From the NCBI GenBank assembly GCA_040755395.1, contig JBFMAX010000001.1:698826-762825 (forward strand): a stretch of 64,000 bases of DNA. Reading direction: 5' to 3'. The first letter of the stretch is position 1, and each line of letters opens with the position of its first letter. Source of the DNA: Nitrospirota bacterium. Its GTDB lineage: Bacteria; Nitrospirota; Nitrospiria; Nitrospirales; Nitrospiraceae. Below, in pieces: positions 27,540 through 37,416 of this stretch. The position numbers were made by a program, and so were the translations under genes. The notes beneath the pieces are model-generated. The model had not been told where the DNA came from. It worked only from the letters and a program-made list of their open reading frames with translations, and searched no databases.

Positions 27540-28430
27540 TCATTTCAAGGCTTCCGCTCCGCCGACGATGTCCATCAATTCCTTCGTGATCGCGGCCTGC
27601 CGCGTCTTGTTATAGTACAGCGTAATTTTCTTGATCAACTCGCCCGCATTGCGGGTCGCGCCGTCCATGGCCGCCATCCGCGCCCCTTGTTCCGCGGCGG
27701 ACGACTCCAGCAGAATGCGATAGGCTTGAATGTGAAAATGCTTCGGGAGCAGCGCGGCCAAGAGCTCGTCTTCGTCGGGCTCATACAGGTACGCGCCCCC
27801 TGAAACCTCGGCGGGCTCGCCAGCCCCGTCCGCTTGGCCAAATTCTACGACGGCGTCGACCGGAAAGAGTTTTTCCACCACGACGCGTTGCTGGATGGCG
27901 GATTTGAATTCATTGTAGATCACGTAGAGTTCGTCGAATGCGTCCTTCTTGAAATGGTCGATCAGGTCTTGGGCGATGTCGATCCCGTGTTCATAGGTCA
28001 GGCGATCGAAGATTCCCGTCCACTCCTGGCGAACCGGCCACCCGCGGCGCCGGAAGAAATCGCGAGCCTTCCGACCGACGACGCTCAGGGTGACCCTGGC
28101 GCCTCGCGCCTCGATCTCCCGAATGAATTCCACGGCCCTTCTCACGATGTTCGCGTTGAATGCGCCGCACAACCCCCGATCGCTCGTGACGATCAGCACC
28201 TCGATGCGCGTACCGTTGCGTTTCTGAAGCAACGGATGGGAAGCCCGATTCACGCGTCGGCTCAAGTTGCCCAGCACCCCTCGCATCTTATGCGCGTAGG
28301 GGCGAGCGGCTAGGATGCGATCTTGCGCTCGCTTGAGCTTCGCCGCGGCCACCATCTTCATGGCCTTGGTGATCTTTTGCGTGTTTTTGACCGCCGCGAT
28401 CTTACGGCGAAGAGATTGTAAGCTCGGCAT
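27540..28430 (-). CDS. atpG: ATP synthase F1 subunit gamma
   Basis: Rotor shaft of F1, 296 residues. The N-terminal helix (LRRKIAAVKNTQKITKAMKMVAAAKLKRAQ) and the C-terminal helix (MDGATRNAGELIKKITLYYN, then RQAAITKELMDIVGGAEAL) form the coiled coil inside the alpha3beta3 ring. The Rossmann-like middle contains VTSDRGLCGAFNANIVR. Length and motifs are standard. The 85-base spacer to atpA is less repetitive than the other atp spacers. Confidence 0.97.
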   Translation of the reverse strand: MPSLQSLRRKIAAVKNTQKITKAMKMVAAAKLKRAQDRILAARPYAHKMRGVLGNLSRRVNRASHPLLQKRNGTRIEVLIVTSDRGLCGAFNANIVRRAVEFIREIEARGARVTLSVVGRKARDFFRRRGWPVRQEWTGIFDRLTYEHGIDIAQDLIDHFKKDAFDELYVIYNEFKSAIQQRVVVEKLFPVDAVVEFGQADGAGEPAEVSGGAYLYEPDEDELLAALLPKHFHIQAYRILLESSAAEQGARMAAMDGATRNAGELIKKITLYYNKTRQAAITKELMDIVGGAEALK

Positions 28431-28515
28431 CGTTGAAGAAAGTACGATGTGGCGAAGTACGGAGGCGCCGATATTTCAGCTTCATCACTTCAACCGATCA
28501 CTCAATCACCAGATC

Positions 28516-30033
28516 CTACTTGCCTCCGTATCCCATCTTCTGTTTGAACGCGGTGATGATCTGCTTGAGCTGCGCACCGAACGCGTCGTCGATCTTGCTC
28601 TTGGCCACGATATCCTTCTTCACTTCCGGATGGTGCTGCGCGACGTAATGCAACAGGTCCTCTTCGAATTGTCGAATCTTGTTCACCGGAACGTCGTCCA
28701 GGAAGCCGTTCACCCCCGCGAAGATCGAAATGACCTGGTCGGCGACCGACATGGGCCGATACTGTCCCTGCTTCAGCAGCTCCACCATGCGCGCGCCGCG
28801 CGCCAGCTGCGCTTGCGTGGCCTTGTCGAGCTCGCTCCCGAACTGCGCGAAGGCCGCCATCTCCCGGTATTGCGCAAGGTCCAAACGCAGGGTGCCGGCC
28901 ACCTGCTTCATGGTCTTGATCTGCGCCGAGCCTCCGACGCGGGAGACCGACAGACCGACATTGATCGCAGGCCGGATGCCGGAATAGAACAGGTCGCCGG
29001 CGAGGTAAATCTGGCCGTCGGTAATCGAAATGACGTTCGTGGGGATATACGCCGACACGTCGCCGGCCTGGGTTTCGATAATCGGCAGCGCCGTCAGACT
29101 TCCGCCGCCCAGCTTATCGCTCAGTTTGGCGGCGCGTTCCAACAGGCGGGAGTGAAGATAAAACACGTCGCCGGGATACGCTTCGCGACCGGGAGGACGA
29201 CGGAGAAGCAACGACAGTTGGCGGTACGCGACGGCGTGCTTTGAAAGGTCGTCGTAAATGATGAGCGCGTGCTTGCCGTTATCCCTGAAATACTCCCCCA
29301 TCGCGACGCCTGCGTAAGGAGCCAAGAATTGGAGCGAGGCCGATTCGCTGGCGGTCGCCGAGACCACCATGCTGTATTCCATCGCGTGATGCTCTTCCAG
29401 GGTTTTGACGACCCGCGCCACTGTCGAGCGTTTCTGCCCGACGGCGACGTAGATACAGAAGACGCCCTGCCCTTTTTGATTGATGATGGTATCGACGGCG
29501 ATGGCGGTCTTGCCGGTCTGCCGGTCGCCGATGATGAGCTCGCGTTGCCCGCGGCCGATCGGGATCATGGCGTCGATGGCCTTGAGGCCGGTCTGCAACG
29601 GTTCGCGGACCGACTGGCGCGTGACGACTCCGGGAGCGACCACTTCGATGCGTCGGGTCGCAGTCGCCTTGATGGGCCCTTTCCCGTCCAAGGGCTGGCC
29701 GATGGCGTTGACCACCCGGCCGATCAGCGCCTCGCCGACGGGGACTTCGGCGATGCGGCCCGTGCGTTTGACAAGGTCGCCTTCTTTGATTCCGGTATCG
29801 TCGCCCATCAACACGACGCCGACGTTGTCTTCTTCGAGGTTCAAGGCGATGCCGTACAATCCGCCCGGGAACTCCAACATCTCACCGGCCATGGCGCCGT
29901 CAAGGCCGTAGACTTTGGCGATGCCGTCGCCCACCTGGATGACGGAACCCGTCTCATTCACATCGACGTGCTTGTCGAAGCCCTTAATCTTTTCTTTGAG
30001 GATCGTGGTGATCTCTTCGGCCTTGATCTGCAT
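28516..30033 (-). CDS. atpA: ATP synthase F1 subunit alpha
   Basis: Non-catalytic nucleotide-binding subunit of F1, 505 residues. It starts [19 protein letters not shown], with the beta-barrel containing [20 protein letters not shown]. The P-loop is [15 protein letters not shown] near residue 170; later come [20 protein letters not shown] and [11 protein letters not shown] with the arginine-finger region. Two bases separate atpH from atpA, so they are tightly coupled. Confidence 0.98.
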   Translation of the reverse strand: MQIKAEEITTILKEKIKGFDKHVDVNETGSVIQVGDGIAKVYGLDGAMAGEMLEFPGGLYGIALNLEEDNVGVVLMGDDTGIKEGDLVKRTGRIAEVPVGEALIGRVVNAIGQPLDGKGPIKATATRRIEVVAPGVVTRQSVREPLQTGLKAIDAMIPIGRGQRELIIGDRQTGKTAIAVDTIINQKGQGVFCIYVAVGQKRSTVARVVKTLEEHHAMEYSMVVSATASESASLQFLAPYAGVAMGEYFRDNGKHALIIYDDLSKHAVAYRQLSLLLRRPPGREAYPGDVFYLHSRLLERAAKLSDKLGGGSLTALPIIETQAGDVSAYIPTNVISITDGQIYLAGDLFYSGIRPAINVGLSVSRVGGSAQIKTMKQVAGTLRLDLAQYREMAAFAQFGSELDKATQAQLARGARMVELLKQGQYRPMSVADQVISIFAGVNGFLDDVPVNKIRQFEEDLLHYVAQHHPEVKKDIVAKSKIDDAFGAQLKQIITAFKQKMGYGGK

Positions 30034-30035
30034 GG

Positions 30036-30575
30036 CTACTCCTTCGTCAAAAGACTCTGCATCGCAGTCAGCCGTCCGCGGAGAGTACCGTCGATGACCG
30101 TACTGCCGATCCGAATATGAAGACCGGCGAGTTGGGCGGGGTTTGACGCAAACGTGATGTCCACATCACGTTTGAGGATGTCGCGCAAGCGCGTGCGGAG
30201 ACGGTCCTGCTCTGCGGCGTCCATGGGCGAAGCGGACCACACGGAAACCTGCTGCTTCCCCTTCCGCTCATCGGCTAGGCGGGCAAACGCTTCCGCGATA
30301 TCCGGTAGAAGCCCGACGCGGTTCTGTTTGACCAGTTGGGCGAGAAATTGTTCGCCGGTCGGCGGAGACCCAAATCGACGACCGAGTTCCGACAAAACGG
30401 ACACTTTGTCGTCGCGCCCGAAAGCCGGGGTGGCCATCGCGTGACGGAGAGGCTGAGAAGTGCTCACCGCCTGCCCGAGTCCGGCAAGCGCGGCTCGTGT
30501 CAGTTCGACGTCGGCTTCGTCGAGAAGTTCAAACAGCGCCTTGGCGTAACGGCGCGCGACCGCAGTCTTAATCAC
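30036..30575 (-). CDS. atpH: ATP synthase F1 subunit delta
   Basis: Peripheral-stalk subunit linking F1 to the b subunits; 179 residues. It starts [20 protein letters not shown], the conserved OSCP/delta opening, and ends with the beta-sheet region [21 protein letters not shown]. It is the first gene of the F1 cluster. In many bacteria atpF, atpE and atpB precede it; here the upstream gene is mnmA, so the Fo genes must be elsewhere. A strong promoter lies 75 bases upstream. Confidence 0.96.
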   Translation of the reverse strand: MIKTAVARRYAKALFELLDEADVELTRAALAGLGQAVSTSQPLRHAMATPAFGRDDKVSVLSELGRRFGSPPTGEQFLAQLVKQNRVGLLPDIAEAFARLADERKGKQQVSVWSASPMDAAEQDRLRTRLRDILKRDVDITFASNPAQLAGLHIRIGSTVIDGTLRGRLTAMQSLLTKE

Positions 30576-30650
30576 CGTCCGATCCCGTTGAAGGTAACCT
30601 ATGGATGCGCAAGGGAATTGTTCGTGCGGGTGGGCACGAAAAAACGCAGC

Positions 30651-30680
30651 AGACTAGCACTCGCCGGGTTGATGTGTCAA
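30651..30680 (-). promoter_or_regulatory. Promoter of the atpHAGDC operon
   Basis: On the minus strand, perfect TTGACA (30680-30675), an 18-base spacer and TAGTCT (30656-30651) precede atpH by 75 bases. The leader contains CGTGC-CCACCC-GCACG, a small hairpin. The -10 is moderate. Confidence 0.6.
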
Positions 30681-30704
30681 GGCGGGAACGCGCGGTGAAT
30701 GTAA

Positions 30705-31796
30705 TCAGCGGCCTTGCTCCGGCTGAATGATGCCGCCGCCGATGACACGATCTTCTCGGTAAAACACGGCGGACTGTCCCGGGCTCAATGCGCGCTGCGG
30801 AGCATGAAACCGAATGCGCAACCTGCCTTCGCCGCACGGCTCAATGGTGGCCCGTGTCGGCGGTGTCGCATACCTGACCTTCACTTCGGCGTTCGTCTCC
30901 TCGTTCAGCAAAGAGGAATCGAACAGATTGAGATCGGCCACCAAGCAATCCGACTGGAGCAAACTGTCCTCCGATCCAAGAATGACGGCGCCGGTGGCTG
31001 CTTCGACCCGCTGGACATAGAGGCGCTGCCCGGCGGCAATCCCTAACCCGCGACGCTGGCCCGGCGTGTAAAAGGCGATGCCGTCGTGCTGTCCAAGGAC
31101 CCGTCCGTCAAGATCGAGGAAGGGACCCGGGCGTCGGGCTTGCGGCGCTTCTTTTTCGATAAAGGCCCGGTAGTCTCCTTGGCTGACAAAACAGATTTCC
31201 TGGCTTTCCTTCATCTCGTCTGCCGGGAGCCCCAAAGACTCCGCCGCCGCCCAGACCTCCGACTTGTGCATCGCCCCGAGCGGGAAGAGCAACCTGGGCA
31301 ACCAGGATGGCTGGATCCGATAAAGGAAATAGCTCTGATCCTTGCGGGCGTCCGCCGCTTGCTGGAGGTAGAGGCGTCCCCTCTCACGGACGAGGCGGGC
31401 GTAATGGCCGGTAGCAATACAGTCGGCCCGTCGTTCCTCGGCGAGTCGATGGAGCGATCGCAATTTCACCCGCTCGTTGCATCGAACACAGGGGTTGGGG
31501 GTCGTTCCGGAGAGGTACCCCGACAGGAAGTCATCGATCACGCCGGCGCGGAAGGCGGCCCGGGTATCGATCACTTCGTGAGGGATGCCGAGTTTCTTGG
31601 CAACATACCTGGCGATGCCTACCTTGCAGCATCCGCGTTCCTGCCATCGCCTGGAAACGGCGACCGTTTCATCCTCCGGTTCCCAGACCTGCAGGGTGAT
31701 GCCGACGACGTCGAACCCCTGCTCGACGAGCAACGAAGCCGCGACGGAGCTGTCCACTCCGCCGCTCATGCCGAGAAGCACCCGCGGGCGCGCCAT
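30705..31796 (-). CDS. mnmA: tRNA-specific 2-thiouridylase
   Basis: Thiolates U34 of tRNA-Lys, -Glu and -Gln (s2U), acting with the MnmEG pathway also present in this window. The 363-residue product has PP-loop GMSGGVDSSVAASLL at the N-terminus. The catalytic Cys pair is visible: Cys103 in NPCVRCNERVK and Cys202 in SQEICFVSQGDY. GHYARLV and FYTPGQRRGLGIA are family blocks. ATG 31796 follows a GTG two codons earlier; RBS evidence is weak for both. Confidence 0.96.
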   Translation of the reverse strand: MARPRVLLGMSGGVDSSVAASLLVEQGFDVVGITLQVWEPEDETVAVSRRWQERGCCKVGIARYVAKKLGIPHEVIDTRAAFRAGVIDDFLSGYLSGTTPNPCVRCNERVKLRSLHRLAEERRADCIATGHYARLVRERGRLYLQQAADARKDQSYFLYRIQPSWLPRLLFPLGAMHKSEVWAAAESLGLPADEMKESQEICFVSQGDYRAFIEKEAPQARRPGPFLDLDGRVLGQHDGIAFYTPGQRRGLGIAAGQRLYVQRVEAATGAVILGSEDSLLQSDCLVADLNLFDSSLLNEETNAEVKVRYATPPTRATIEPCGEGRLRIRFHAPQRALSPGQSAVFYREDRVIGGGIIQPEQGR

Positions 31797-31822
31797 AGTC
31801 ACACGTGAAGATGATGTCGGAT

Positions 31823-32281
31823 TTAGAGGTCCTGGGTGCGGACTTTGCCCCGGTGGGCCGCGATGTCGTGGACGTTCTTGTCGTGGACTACCGGCACCGG
31901 GGACTGGTCTTCAACCCACTTATGGGCACCCATATCACACATTCCATGAAAATGCGAGCCCTCTTCCATCGAGACCACCGGAGTGCGCACATCTCCGATG
32001 AGTATCCCCGGCTTAAGGATCTGGATTTTTTCGACCGCCGTGACGGTCCCGTTGATTTTTCCGCTGGTCACCAGGACTCCGGCCGAGACGATGCCTTTGA
32101 TCACGGCGTGCTCACCGACAATCAACGTCCCGGTCGTATGGATTTCCCCTTCCAAGCGGCCGTCGATGCGCACGGTGCCGTCGAAATTGACGACCCCCTT
32201 AAAGTCCACCCCTTTCCCCAAGAACGTGAAATTCTCGTCATCTTCAGGAGCGTGGTGCTTTCTATCGCCAAGTGCCCACAT
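31823..32281 (-). CDS. Bactofilin (first copy downstream of parB)
   Basis: A 152-residue cytoskeletal scaffold protein that polymerises without nucleotide. The beta-helical bactofilin core (about residues 20-120) shows VNFDGTVRIDGRLEGEI, LIVGEHAVIKGIVSAGVLV, TSGKINGTVTAVEKIQI and ILIGDVRTPVVSMEEGSHFHG. Flanking polar tails are typical. The C-terminal tail has several His (VVHDKNVHDIAAHRG). GAGGAGG lies five bases before ATG 32281, so I reject the longer frame. Follows a second bactofilin and parAB. Confidence 0.93.
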   Translation of the reverse strand: MWALGDRKHHAPEDDENFTFLGKGVDFKGVVNFDGTVRIDGRLEGEIHTTGTLIVGEHAVIKGIVSAGVLVTSGKINGTVTAVEKIQILKPGILIGDVRTPVVSMEEGSHFHGMCDMGAHKWVEDQSPVPVVHDKNVHDIAAHRGKVRTQDL

Positions 32282-32454
32282 GCAATCCTCCTCGGCTACA
32301 AATCCCATCCGGCATCGCGACGCCAGACCGTCAAAGTGGAGACAATCCTCCCGTTGGGCTTCAGGCCTTGTTCCGACTGCTCAGAGAATACATCGTTGTG
32401 AGCCATCCGGACATCGCATCGGGACACGAGAAGGCGGCTATCCGGTCACCCGCT

Positions 32455-32946
32455 TCATATGGCCCTGGCAGAGGACCCTATGGAATGAAGCGAGGTCTCG
32501 CGCGGGATTTCCCGAATCGCCGGTTGAGTCATTTCGAGAGTTCCGTTGAAGAGCACTCCTTCTTCCATCGACAGCAGAGGTGTTTTGACGCTGCCATTGA
32601 TGACGGCCGGCGCCCGCAACTTCACCTTTTCCTTGGCTGCGATGTCGCCGGTGATCTTGCCCTTGCAGACAACGGTACCGGCGCTCACCTTCGCGGTAAT
32701 GACGGCTTCCTCTCCGACAAGTAGGATCCCTTCGGTATGGATCTCACCCTCCAGATATCCATCGATACGAACCGTGCCGTTATAGGAAATCGTCCCCTTG
32801 AACTCGACGCCCTTCCCGACAAAGGCGATAATATCCTCCCCGCTCTCAGCGCGTGAGCCGGTGGCGGTGTTTCCGTTCTCCTCAGAAGGTTCGGACCCTT
32901 CTTCGGTCGCGGGCCGCTTCGGCTCAGACTTTTCTTGTCTCCACAT
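32455..32946 (-). CDS. Bactofilin (second copy, adjacent to parB)
   Basis: A 163-residue bactofilin with an acidic/Ser-rich N-terminal tail of about 40 residues, then the beta-helix core: ISYNGTVRIDGYLEGEIHTE, LLVGEEAVITAKVSAGTVV, CKGKITGDIAAKEKVKL and NGSVKTPLLSMEEGVLFNG. It is clearly paralogous to the gene at 31823. In Myxococcus and Caulobacter relatives, bactofilins near parAB help position the ParABS system; the same partnership is plausible here from gene order (parA-parB-bactofilin-bactofilin, same strand). Confidence 0.93.
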   Translation of the reverse strand: MWRQEKSEPKRPATEEGSEPSEENGNTATGSRAESGEDIIAFVGKGVEFKGTISYNGTVRIDGYLEGEIHTEGILLVGEEAVITAKVSAGTVVCKGKITGDIAAKEKVKLRAPAVINGSVKTPLLSMEEGVLFNGTLEMTQPAIREIPRETSLHSIGSSARAI

Positions 32947-33134
32947 GAGGTAGCCTCCTCCCTGTTGTCACTGTCGCTGCGGGATCGCAGGCCAGTGAAT
33001 GTTATATGTCGTATCGGCCGATCGAGCAAAGCAATTCTTGCTTTTCGCACGCGGCGAAACTTCAAAACGGTGCCAGAAGGTCCTCGGTGCATGCCTGGAC
33101 GCGGACGCCGAAAAGTTGATTACAGCACAAGGTG

Positions 33135-33986
33135 TCAGTTCAACAAAGTTTCCACGAGCCCGTCCAGCTCAGCAGCCGAAAAGAAGTGAATGATGATCTT
33201 GCCTCGGCGACGGCCTTGCACAATATTTACCCGAGTTCCGAGCCGTTTTTGCAGCCGCTGCTCGATGTCAGAGGTCGGCGGCTGAATCCGTGACCGTCGC
33301 GACCGCCGCCTGCTTTGAGCTTCAGACGCAAGAATCTCTTCGACTTCTCTGACAGACAGATGGTCGCCAACGATTTGGCGAGCGAGCCGAACCTGGGTGT
33401 CGGGATTCTCAAGTCCCAAAAGCACCTTGGCGTGCCCGGTTGAAAGCTGGCCCGATTCAATCAGGCTCTGGACCTCGGGCGGCAGATTCAACAGCCTCAG
33501 GACATTGGCGACAGAGGAACGTTCTCTTCCGACCCGCTGTGCAACCATGTCTTGTGTGAACCCGAACTCATTGAGCATCCGGTGATAGGCCCTGGCCGTC
33601 TCCATCGGGTTCAAATCGTTTCTCTGGAGATTTTCCACGAGGGCTAACACCATGGCTTCTTGATCGCTGCAGTTTCTGACTACCGCGGCGATCTTCTTGA
33701 GGCCGGCCAATTTGGCTGCGCGCAGGCGACGTTCCCCCGCGATCAGTTCATACACCCCATCGCCCTTGCGTCTCACTATGATCGGCTGAAGCAGGCCATT
33801 TTCTCTAATAGATTCAGCGAGTTGAGAAATTTCATCGTCGTGAAAGTTTTGTCGCGGTTGGTAACGGTTGGGGACGATTGAGTCAATGCCGAGTTCCTGG
33901 GCTTCTCCTCGGTCTACGGTCAGAGTCGCACTATCGACGGTGGGAAGCAGCGCATCCAGCCCTCTACCCAATGCCCTTTTCTCCAT
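33135..33986 (-). CDS. parB: Chromosome-partitioning protein ParB
   Basis: A CTP-dependent DNA clamp that loads at parS and spreads; 283 residues. It starts with the conserved MEKRALGRGLDALLP ParA-stimulating patch. The N-terminal ParB/Srx domain has PRQNFHDDEISQLAESI and the CTP-binding GERRLRAAK motif. A helix-turn-helix follows (TQDMVAQRVGRERSSVANVLRLL, which recognises parS), and the C-terminus dimerises. Its start overlaps the end of parA by 23 bases. Two parS sites are about 0.8-1.5 kb upstream. Confidence 0.97.
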   Translation of the reverse strand: MEKRALGRGLDALLPTVDSATLTVDRGEAQELGIDSIVPNRYQPRQNFHDDEISQLAESIRENGLLQPIIVRRKGDGVYELIAGERRLRAAKLAGLKKIAAVVRNCSDQEAMVLALVENLQRNDLNPMETARAYHRMLNEFGFTQDMVAQRVGRERSSVANVLRLLNLPPEVQSLIESGQLSTGHAKVLLGLENPDTQVRLARQIVGDHLSVREVEEILASEAQSRRRSRRSRIQPPTSDIEQRLQKRLGTRVNIVQGRRRGKIIIHFFSAAELDGLVETLLN

Positions 33987-34740
33987 GGCCGAGAAACTCC
34001 TTTGCTAGAGAGAGATAAGCCTGTGCCCCTGCCGAGGCGACGTTGTACAACATGACCGGTCGACCGTAACTGGGGGCCTCTGCGAGCGTGACGTTTCGAG
34101 GAATGACGGCTTGATACACCTTCTCCCTGAAATGACCTCTCACCTCCTCGGCGACTTGTCGAGACAAGGTATTCCTGGAGTCATACATGGTGAGGAGAAT
34201 ACCCTCAAGGTCCAAACCAGGGTTGAGGGATTGTCTGACCCGCTCCACAGTGGCCATCAATCGACCCAACCCTTCCATGGCGTAGTATTCGCACTGAACG
34301 GGGACCAGTAGCGAGGAAGCCGCGACCAGGGCATTAATAGTCAGCAAGCCAAGGGCCGGGGGACAGTCCAGGAACACCAATTCATACAGAGATTGAATCT
34401 CGATCAGGGCCCTCCTCAAAGCCTGTTCACGGTTTTGTATGGAAACAAGCTCAACCTCTGCCCCAGCCAAATCGGCATGCGCCGGTAAGATGGAAAGACC
34501 TTGAACCATAGTTTTCTCAATCACTTCAACTGATCGTTGGTGTTCAATCAGACAGTGGTAAAGACTCTTGGGGAGTTTTCGAGGATCAAGCCCGATCCCG
34601 CTGGTAGCGTTAGCCTGAGGATCGACGTCCACCAGCAAAACTGAATGGCCGGATATCGCACAGGCGGCGGCAAGATTGATAGAAGTAGTGGTCTTGCCTA
34701 CACCCCCCTTTTGGTTCGCTATGGCAATAACTTTGCTCAA
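33964..34740 (-). CDS. parA: Chromosome-partitioning ATPase ParA/Soj
   Basis: Deviant-Walker ATPase that moves ParB-parS complexes; 258 residues. The P-loop KGGVGKTTTSINLAAACA (with the signature lysine) is near residue 11, Walker A' is LLVDVDPQANATSGIGLD, and Walker B is ELVFLDCPPALGLLTINAL. No N-terminal HTH, so this is the chromosomal Soj type. The order rsmG-parA-parB is the classical origin-proximal arrangement. Confidence 0.97.
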   Translation of the reverse strand: MSKVIAIANQKGGVGKTTTSINLAAACAISGHSVLLVDVDPQANATSGIGLDPRKLPKSLYHCLIEHQRSVEVIEKTMVQGLSILPAHADLAGAEVELVSIQNREQALRRALIEIQSLYELVFLDCPPALGLLTINALVAASSLLVPVQCEYYAMEGLGRLMATVERVRQSLNPGLDLEGILLTMYDSRNTLSRQVAEEVRGHFREKVYQAVIPRNVTLAEAPSYGRPVMLYNVASAGAQAYLSLAKEFLGHGEKGIG

Positions 34741-34761
34741 TGGACGAGTACCGAAACCGGT

Positions 34762-35445
34762 TTATTGTTCCACGTGGAACAAGGAACACTGAGGCGCCAA
34801 GATACGCAAGGACCTCTCACCCATACCATATGGAAGAGAGTACGAAATTTCCTGATCGAGCATCAGGCGAGCTTGTTTGACAGAGCGATCGTCCAATGCC
34901 TGTGCCTTGCTTTGATACAAGATCAGTCGCCCTCCTGAGCTGAGCAACTTGGCAATCAGCGGAAAGTGCGGTTCCGGTCTTAATGCGCGGATTGTAATGT
35001 GGGTGAAAGCGTGATCCAGATGGACACTAAAATTCTCTAATGTATCTGAATTGACAAAGGCTTTTTCGAGACGAAGTACACCGGTCACATGCCGAAGAAA
35101 GGCTGCCTTTTTGTGATGAGGCTCTAGGAGCATCAGTTCAATGTCAGGTCTAAAAATTTTGAGCGCCGCACCGGGGAATCCAGCCCCGCTACCGATGTCC
35201 AACAGAGAAACTTTCTCGTCTGAGCGAATCGCCTCCGACCCGGCAAGCGAATCGAGAATATGCTTCACAACGATTTCACGAGGATCGGTGATCCCCGTTA
35301 GGTTCACCTTCTGGTTCCAAATCAGGATCTCTGTCAGATATTGCAGAAATTGGGAAAGGTGCCGCTCGGAAAGAACGAAACCCAATTCCTGAGCACTGGA
35401 AGAGAGTAGACTACGAAGTGACTCCGGTTGTTCCACGTGGAACAT
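34762..35445 (-). CDS. rsmG: 16S rRNA (guanine-527-N7)-methyltransferase
   Basis: Methylates G527 of 16S rRNA. About 227 residues from ATG 35445; a TTG at 35472 would add nine. The SAM-binding motif is VSLLDIGSGAGFPGAALKI, followed by LLEPHHKKAAFLRHV and the YLTEILIWNQKVNLTGI block typical of RsmG. Unusually, both ends of the reading frame encode FHVEQ because each overlaps a parS palindrome (34765-34782 and 35429-35444). The duplicate pentapeptide is therefore a DNA-level constraint, not a protein motif. Confidence 0.95.
   Translation of the reverse strand: MFHVEQPESLRSLLSSSAQELGFVLSERHLSQFLQYLTEILIWNQKVNLTGITDPREIVVKHILDSLAGSEAIRSDEKVSLLDIGSGAGFPGAALKIFRPDIELMLLEPHHKKAAFLRHVTGVLRLEKAFVNSDTLENFSVHLDHAFTHITIRALRPEPHFPLIAKLLSSGGRLILYQSKAQALDDRSVKQARLMLDQEISYSLPYGMGERSLRILAPQCSLFHVEQ
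34765..34782. other. parS site 1 (3' end of rsmG)
   Basis: TTGTTCCACGTGGAACAA is a perfect 18-bp palindrome matching the bacterial parS consensus TGTTNCACGTGNAACA. It lies in the last codons of rsmG, 24 bases before parA. Confidence 0.93.
35429..35444. other. parS site 2 (5' end of rsmG)
   Basis: TGTTCCACGTGGAACA is a perfect 16-bp palindrome, identical to the core of site 1, placed immediately after the rsmG start codon and 663 bases from site 1. Confidence 0.93.
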
Positions 35446-35538
35446 GTACGCGAAATCTTGTATTGAGGTCAAGGAGTTTCTGTTGAGTCCGGCAATAGCG
35501 GTGAACGACTTTCATCCACGTAGGGATGCGCCTTGGCT

Positions 35539-37404
35539 CTATGAACAATGTTTATATCGTTCCAAGGCAATCAGCAAAAGGGAAATGGCAGCGGGAGTGA
35601 TCCCGGAAATACGGGAGGCCTGACCGACCGTAGAAGGGCGCACGCGTTTGAATTTTTCCAAGACTTCCCGCGAAAACCCTTTCACGCTTTCATAATTGAA
35701 TGACTCTGGAATGCTGCGCTCTTCGAATTTTCTAAATTTCTCCACCTGCTGGATTTGTCGCTTAATATAACCGTCATATTTGACCTCCAATTCCACCGCC
35801 TCGGCGGTCTCATCACCCAGAGCATCTTCCTCCCCGAAAATCTCCAGGAGATCGGAATACGATATCCCCTGTCGTCGCAAGATCTGAGCCAAGGTGTGGT
35901 TTGAAGACACGTCACCGAGATGGTACTTCGTCAGTCGCTCCTGCACCTCGCTCGTCAGCTTCACACGAGTTTCCTTCAGCCGTGAGACCTCCCGATGAAT
36001 CGCTTCACGCTTGGCTTGGAGCTTAGAGTAGACACCCTCGGGAATCAGCCCAATCCGATGGCCGATATCCATCAACCGCAGATCCGCATTGTCGTGGCGG
36101 AGCAGCAGTCGGAATTCAGCTCGTGAGGTAAACATGCGATAAGGTTCGCGAGCATCTTTGGTGATCAGATCGTCGATCAACACCCCGATATAGGCCTGCG
36201 ATCGGTCCAAGATCACCGGCGGCTCGCCCCGCAGTTTGAGCACAGCGTTGATGCCGGCCATGAGGCCCTGTGCAGCCGCCTCCTCGTAACCGGATGTCCC
36301 ATTGATCTGGCCCGCATGGTACAGACCGGCAACGAGCTTGGTTTCAAGCGTCGGATAGAGTTGGCGCGGGGGGAAATAGTCATACTCGACGGCGTAACCG
36401 GGCTTGAGCATGTTCGCATGCGCGAGCCCGGGAATCGTGCGCAGCAGGGCAGCCTGAACATCGACGGGCAGGCTGGTTGAGATGCCGTTGGGGTAATATT
36501 CGCTGGTGTCCAGACCTTCGGGCTCAATGAACACCTGATGGCGCCCCTTGTCGGCGAACCGCACGACCTTGTCCTCGATCGACGGACAGTACCGCGGTCC
36601 GACCGACTCGATCACGCCGCTGTAAAGCGGCGAGCGATCCAAGTTGTCTCGGATAATCTTGTGCGTCTCCTCGTTCGTGTACGTGAGATGGCAGGGCACC
36701 TGCGGCATCGTCACCCGCTCGGTCCGATAGGAAAACGGCGGAGGTGGATCGTCGCCAGGCTGGACAGCCATTGCAGAAAAATCGATCGTGTCGCGATCCA
36801 GCCGAGGCGGCGTGCCGGTTTTCAGCCGGCCGACCTCGAATCCCAGGTCCCGCATGCAGTCCGAGAGATGTTCCGCCGAGGCTTCGCCGGCGCGGCCGGC
36901 CGGGAAATGGTTGAGGCCGATATGGATAAGACCCTTAAGGAATGTACCTGAAGTCAGGATGACCGCTCCGGCCGCGATCCGCTCGCCATCTCCCGTCAGG
37001 ACGCCGGATATCGCGCCGCCGTTGATCAGGAGACGATCGACGGTGCCCCGAGCGATTTCTAGGCCCTCCTGCCCACGGAGCGTCTCCTGCATGGCTCGCC
37101 GATAGAGCTTCTTGTCGCATTGCGCCCGCAGGGCCCGGACGGCCGGCCCCTTGCTGGTGTTGAGCCGGCGGAACTGGATACCGGCTCGGTCGGTGTTGCG
37201 AGCCATCTCTCCCCCCAGCGCGTCGATCTCCTTGACCAGATGGCCCTTGGCAATACCCCCGATCGCGGGATTGCAGGACATCTGTGCAATGCGGTCCACA
37301 TCCATGGTCAGCAGCAGCGTCCGTGCGCCCATTCTGGCCGCGGCCAGCGCGGCTTCGCAGCCGGCATGGCCCCCGCCCACCACGACGACATCATAGGTTC
37401 TCAT
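35539..37404 (-). CDS. mnmG: tRNA uridine-5-carboxymethylaminomethyl modification enzyme MnmG
   Basis: FAD subunit of the MnmEG complex that installs cmnm5U34 in tRNAs. The 621-residue product starts with the dinucleotide-binding [21 protein letters not shown]. GidA signatures follow: [43 protein letters not shown] and [18 protein letters not shown]. The C-terminal helical domain binds MnmE/tRNA ([19 protein letters not shown]). Directly downstream of mnmE (12-base gap). Confidence 0.97.
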   Translation of the reverse strand: MRTYDVVVVGGGHAGCEAALAAARMGARTLLLTMDVDRIAQMSCNPAIGGIAKGHLVKEIDALGGEMARNTDRAGIQFRRLNTSKGPAVRALRAQCDKKLYRRAMQETLRGQEGLEIARGTVDRLLINGGAISGVLTGDGERIAAGAVILTSGTFLKGLIHIGLNHFPAGRAGEASAEHLSDCMRDLGFEVGRLKTGTPPRLDRDTIDFSAMAVQPGDDPPPPFSYRTERVTMPQVPCHLTYTNEETHKIIRDNLDRSPLYSGVIESVGPRYCPSIEDKVVRFADKGRHQVFIEPEGLDTSEYYPNGISTSLPVDVQAALLRTIPGLAHANMLKPGYAVEYDYFPPRQLYPTLETKLVAGLYHAGQINGTSGYEEAAAQGLMAGINAVLKLRGEPPVILDRSQAYIGVLIDDLITKDAREPYRMFTSRAEFRLLLRHDNADLRLMDIGHRIGLIPEGVYSKLQAKREAIHREVSRLKETRVKLTSEVQERLTKYHLGDVSSNHTLAQILRRQGISYSDLLEIFGEEDALGDETAEAVELEVKYDGYIKRQIQQVEKFRKFEERSIPESFNYESVKGFSREVLEKFKRVRPSTVGQASRISGITPAAISLLLIALERYKHCS

Positions 37405-37416
37405 AGTGACGACCCG

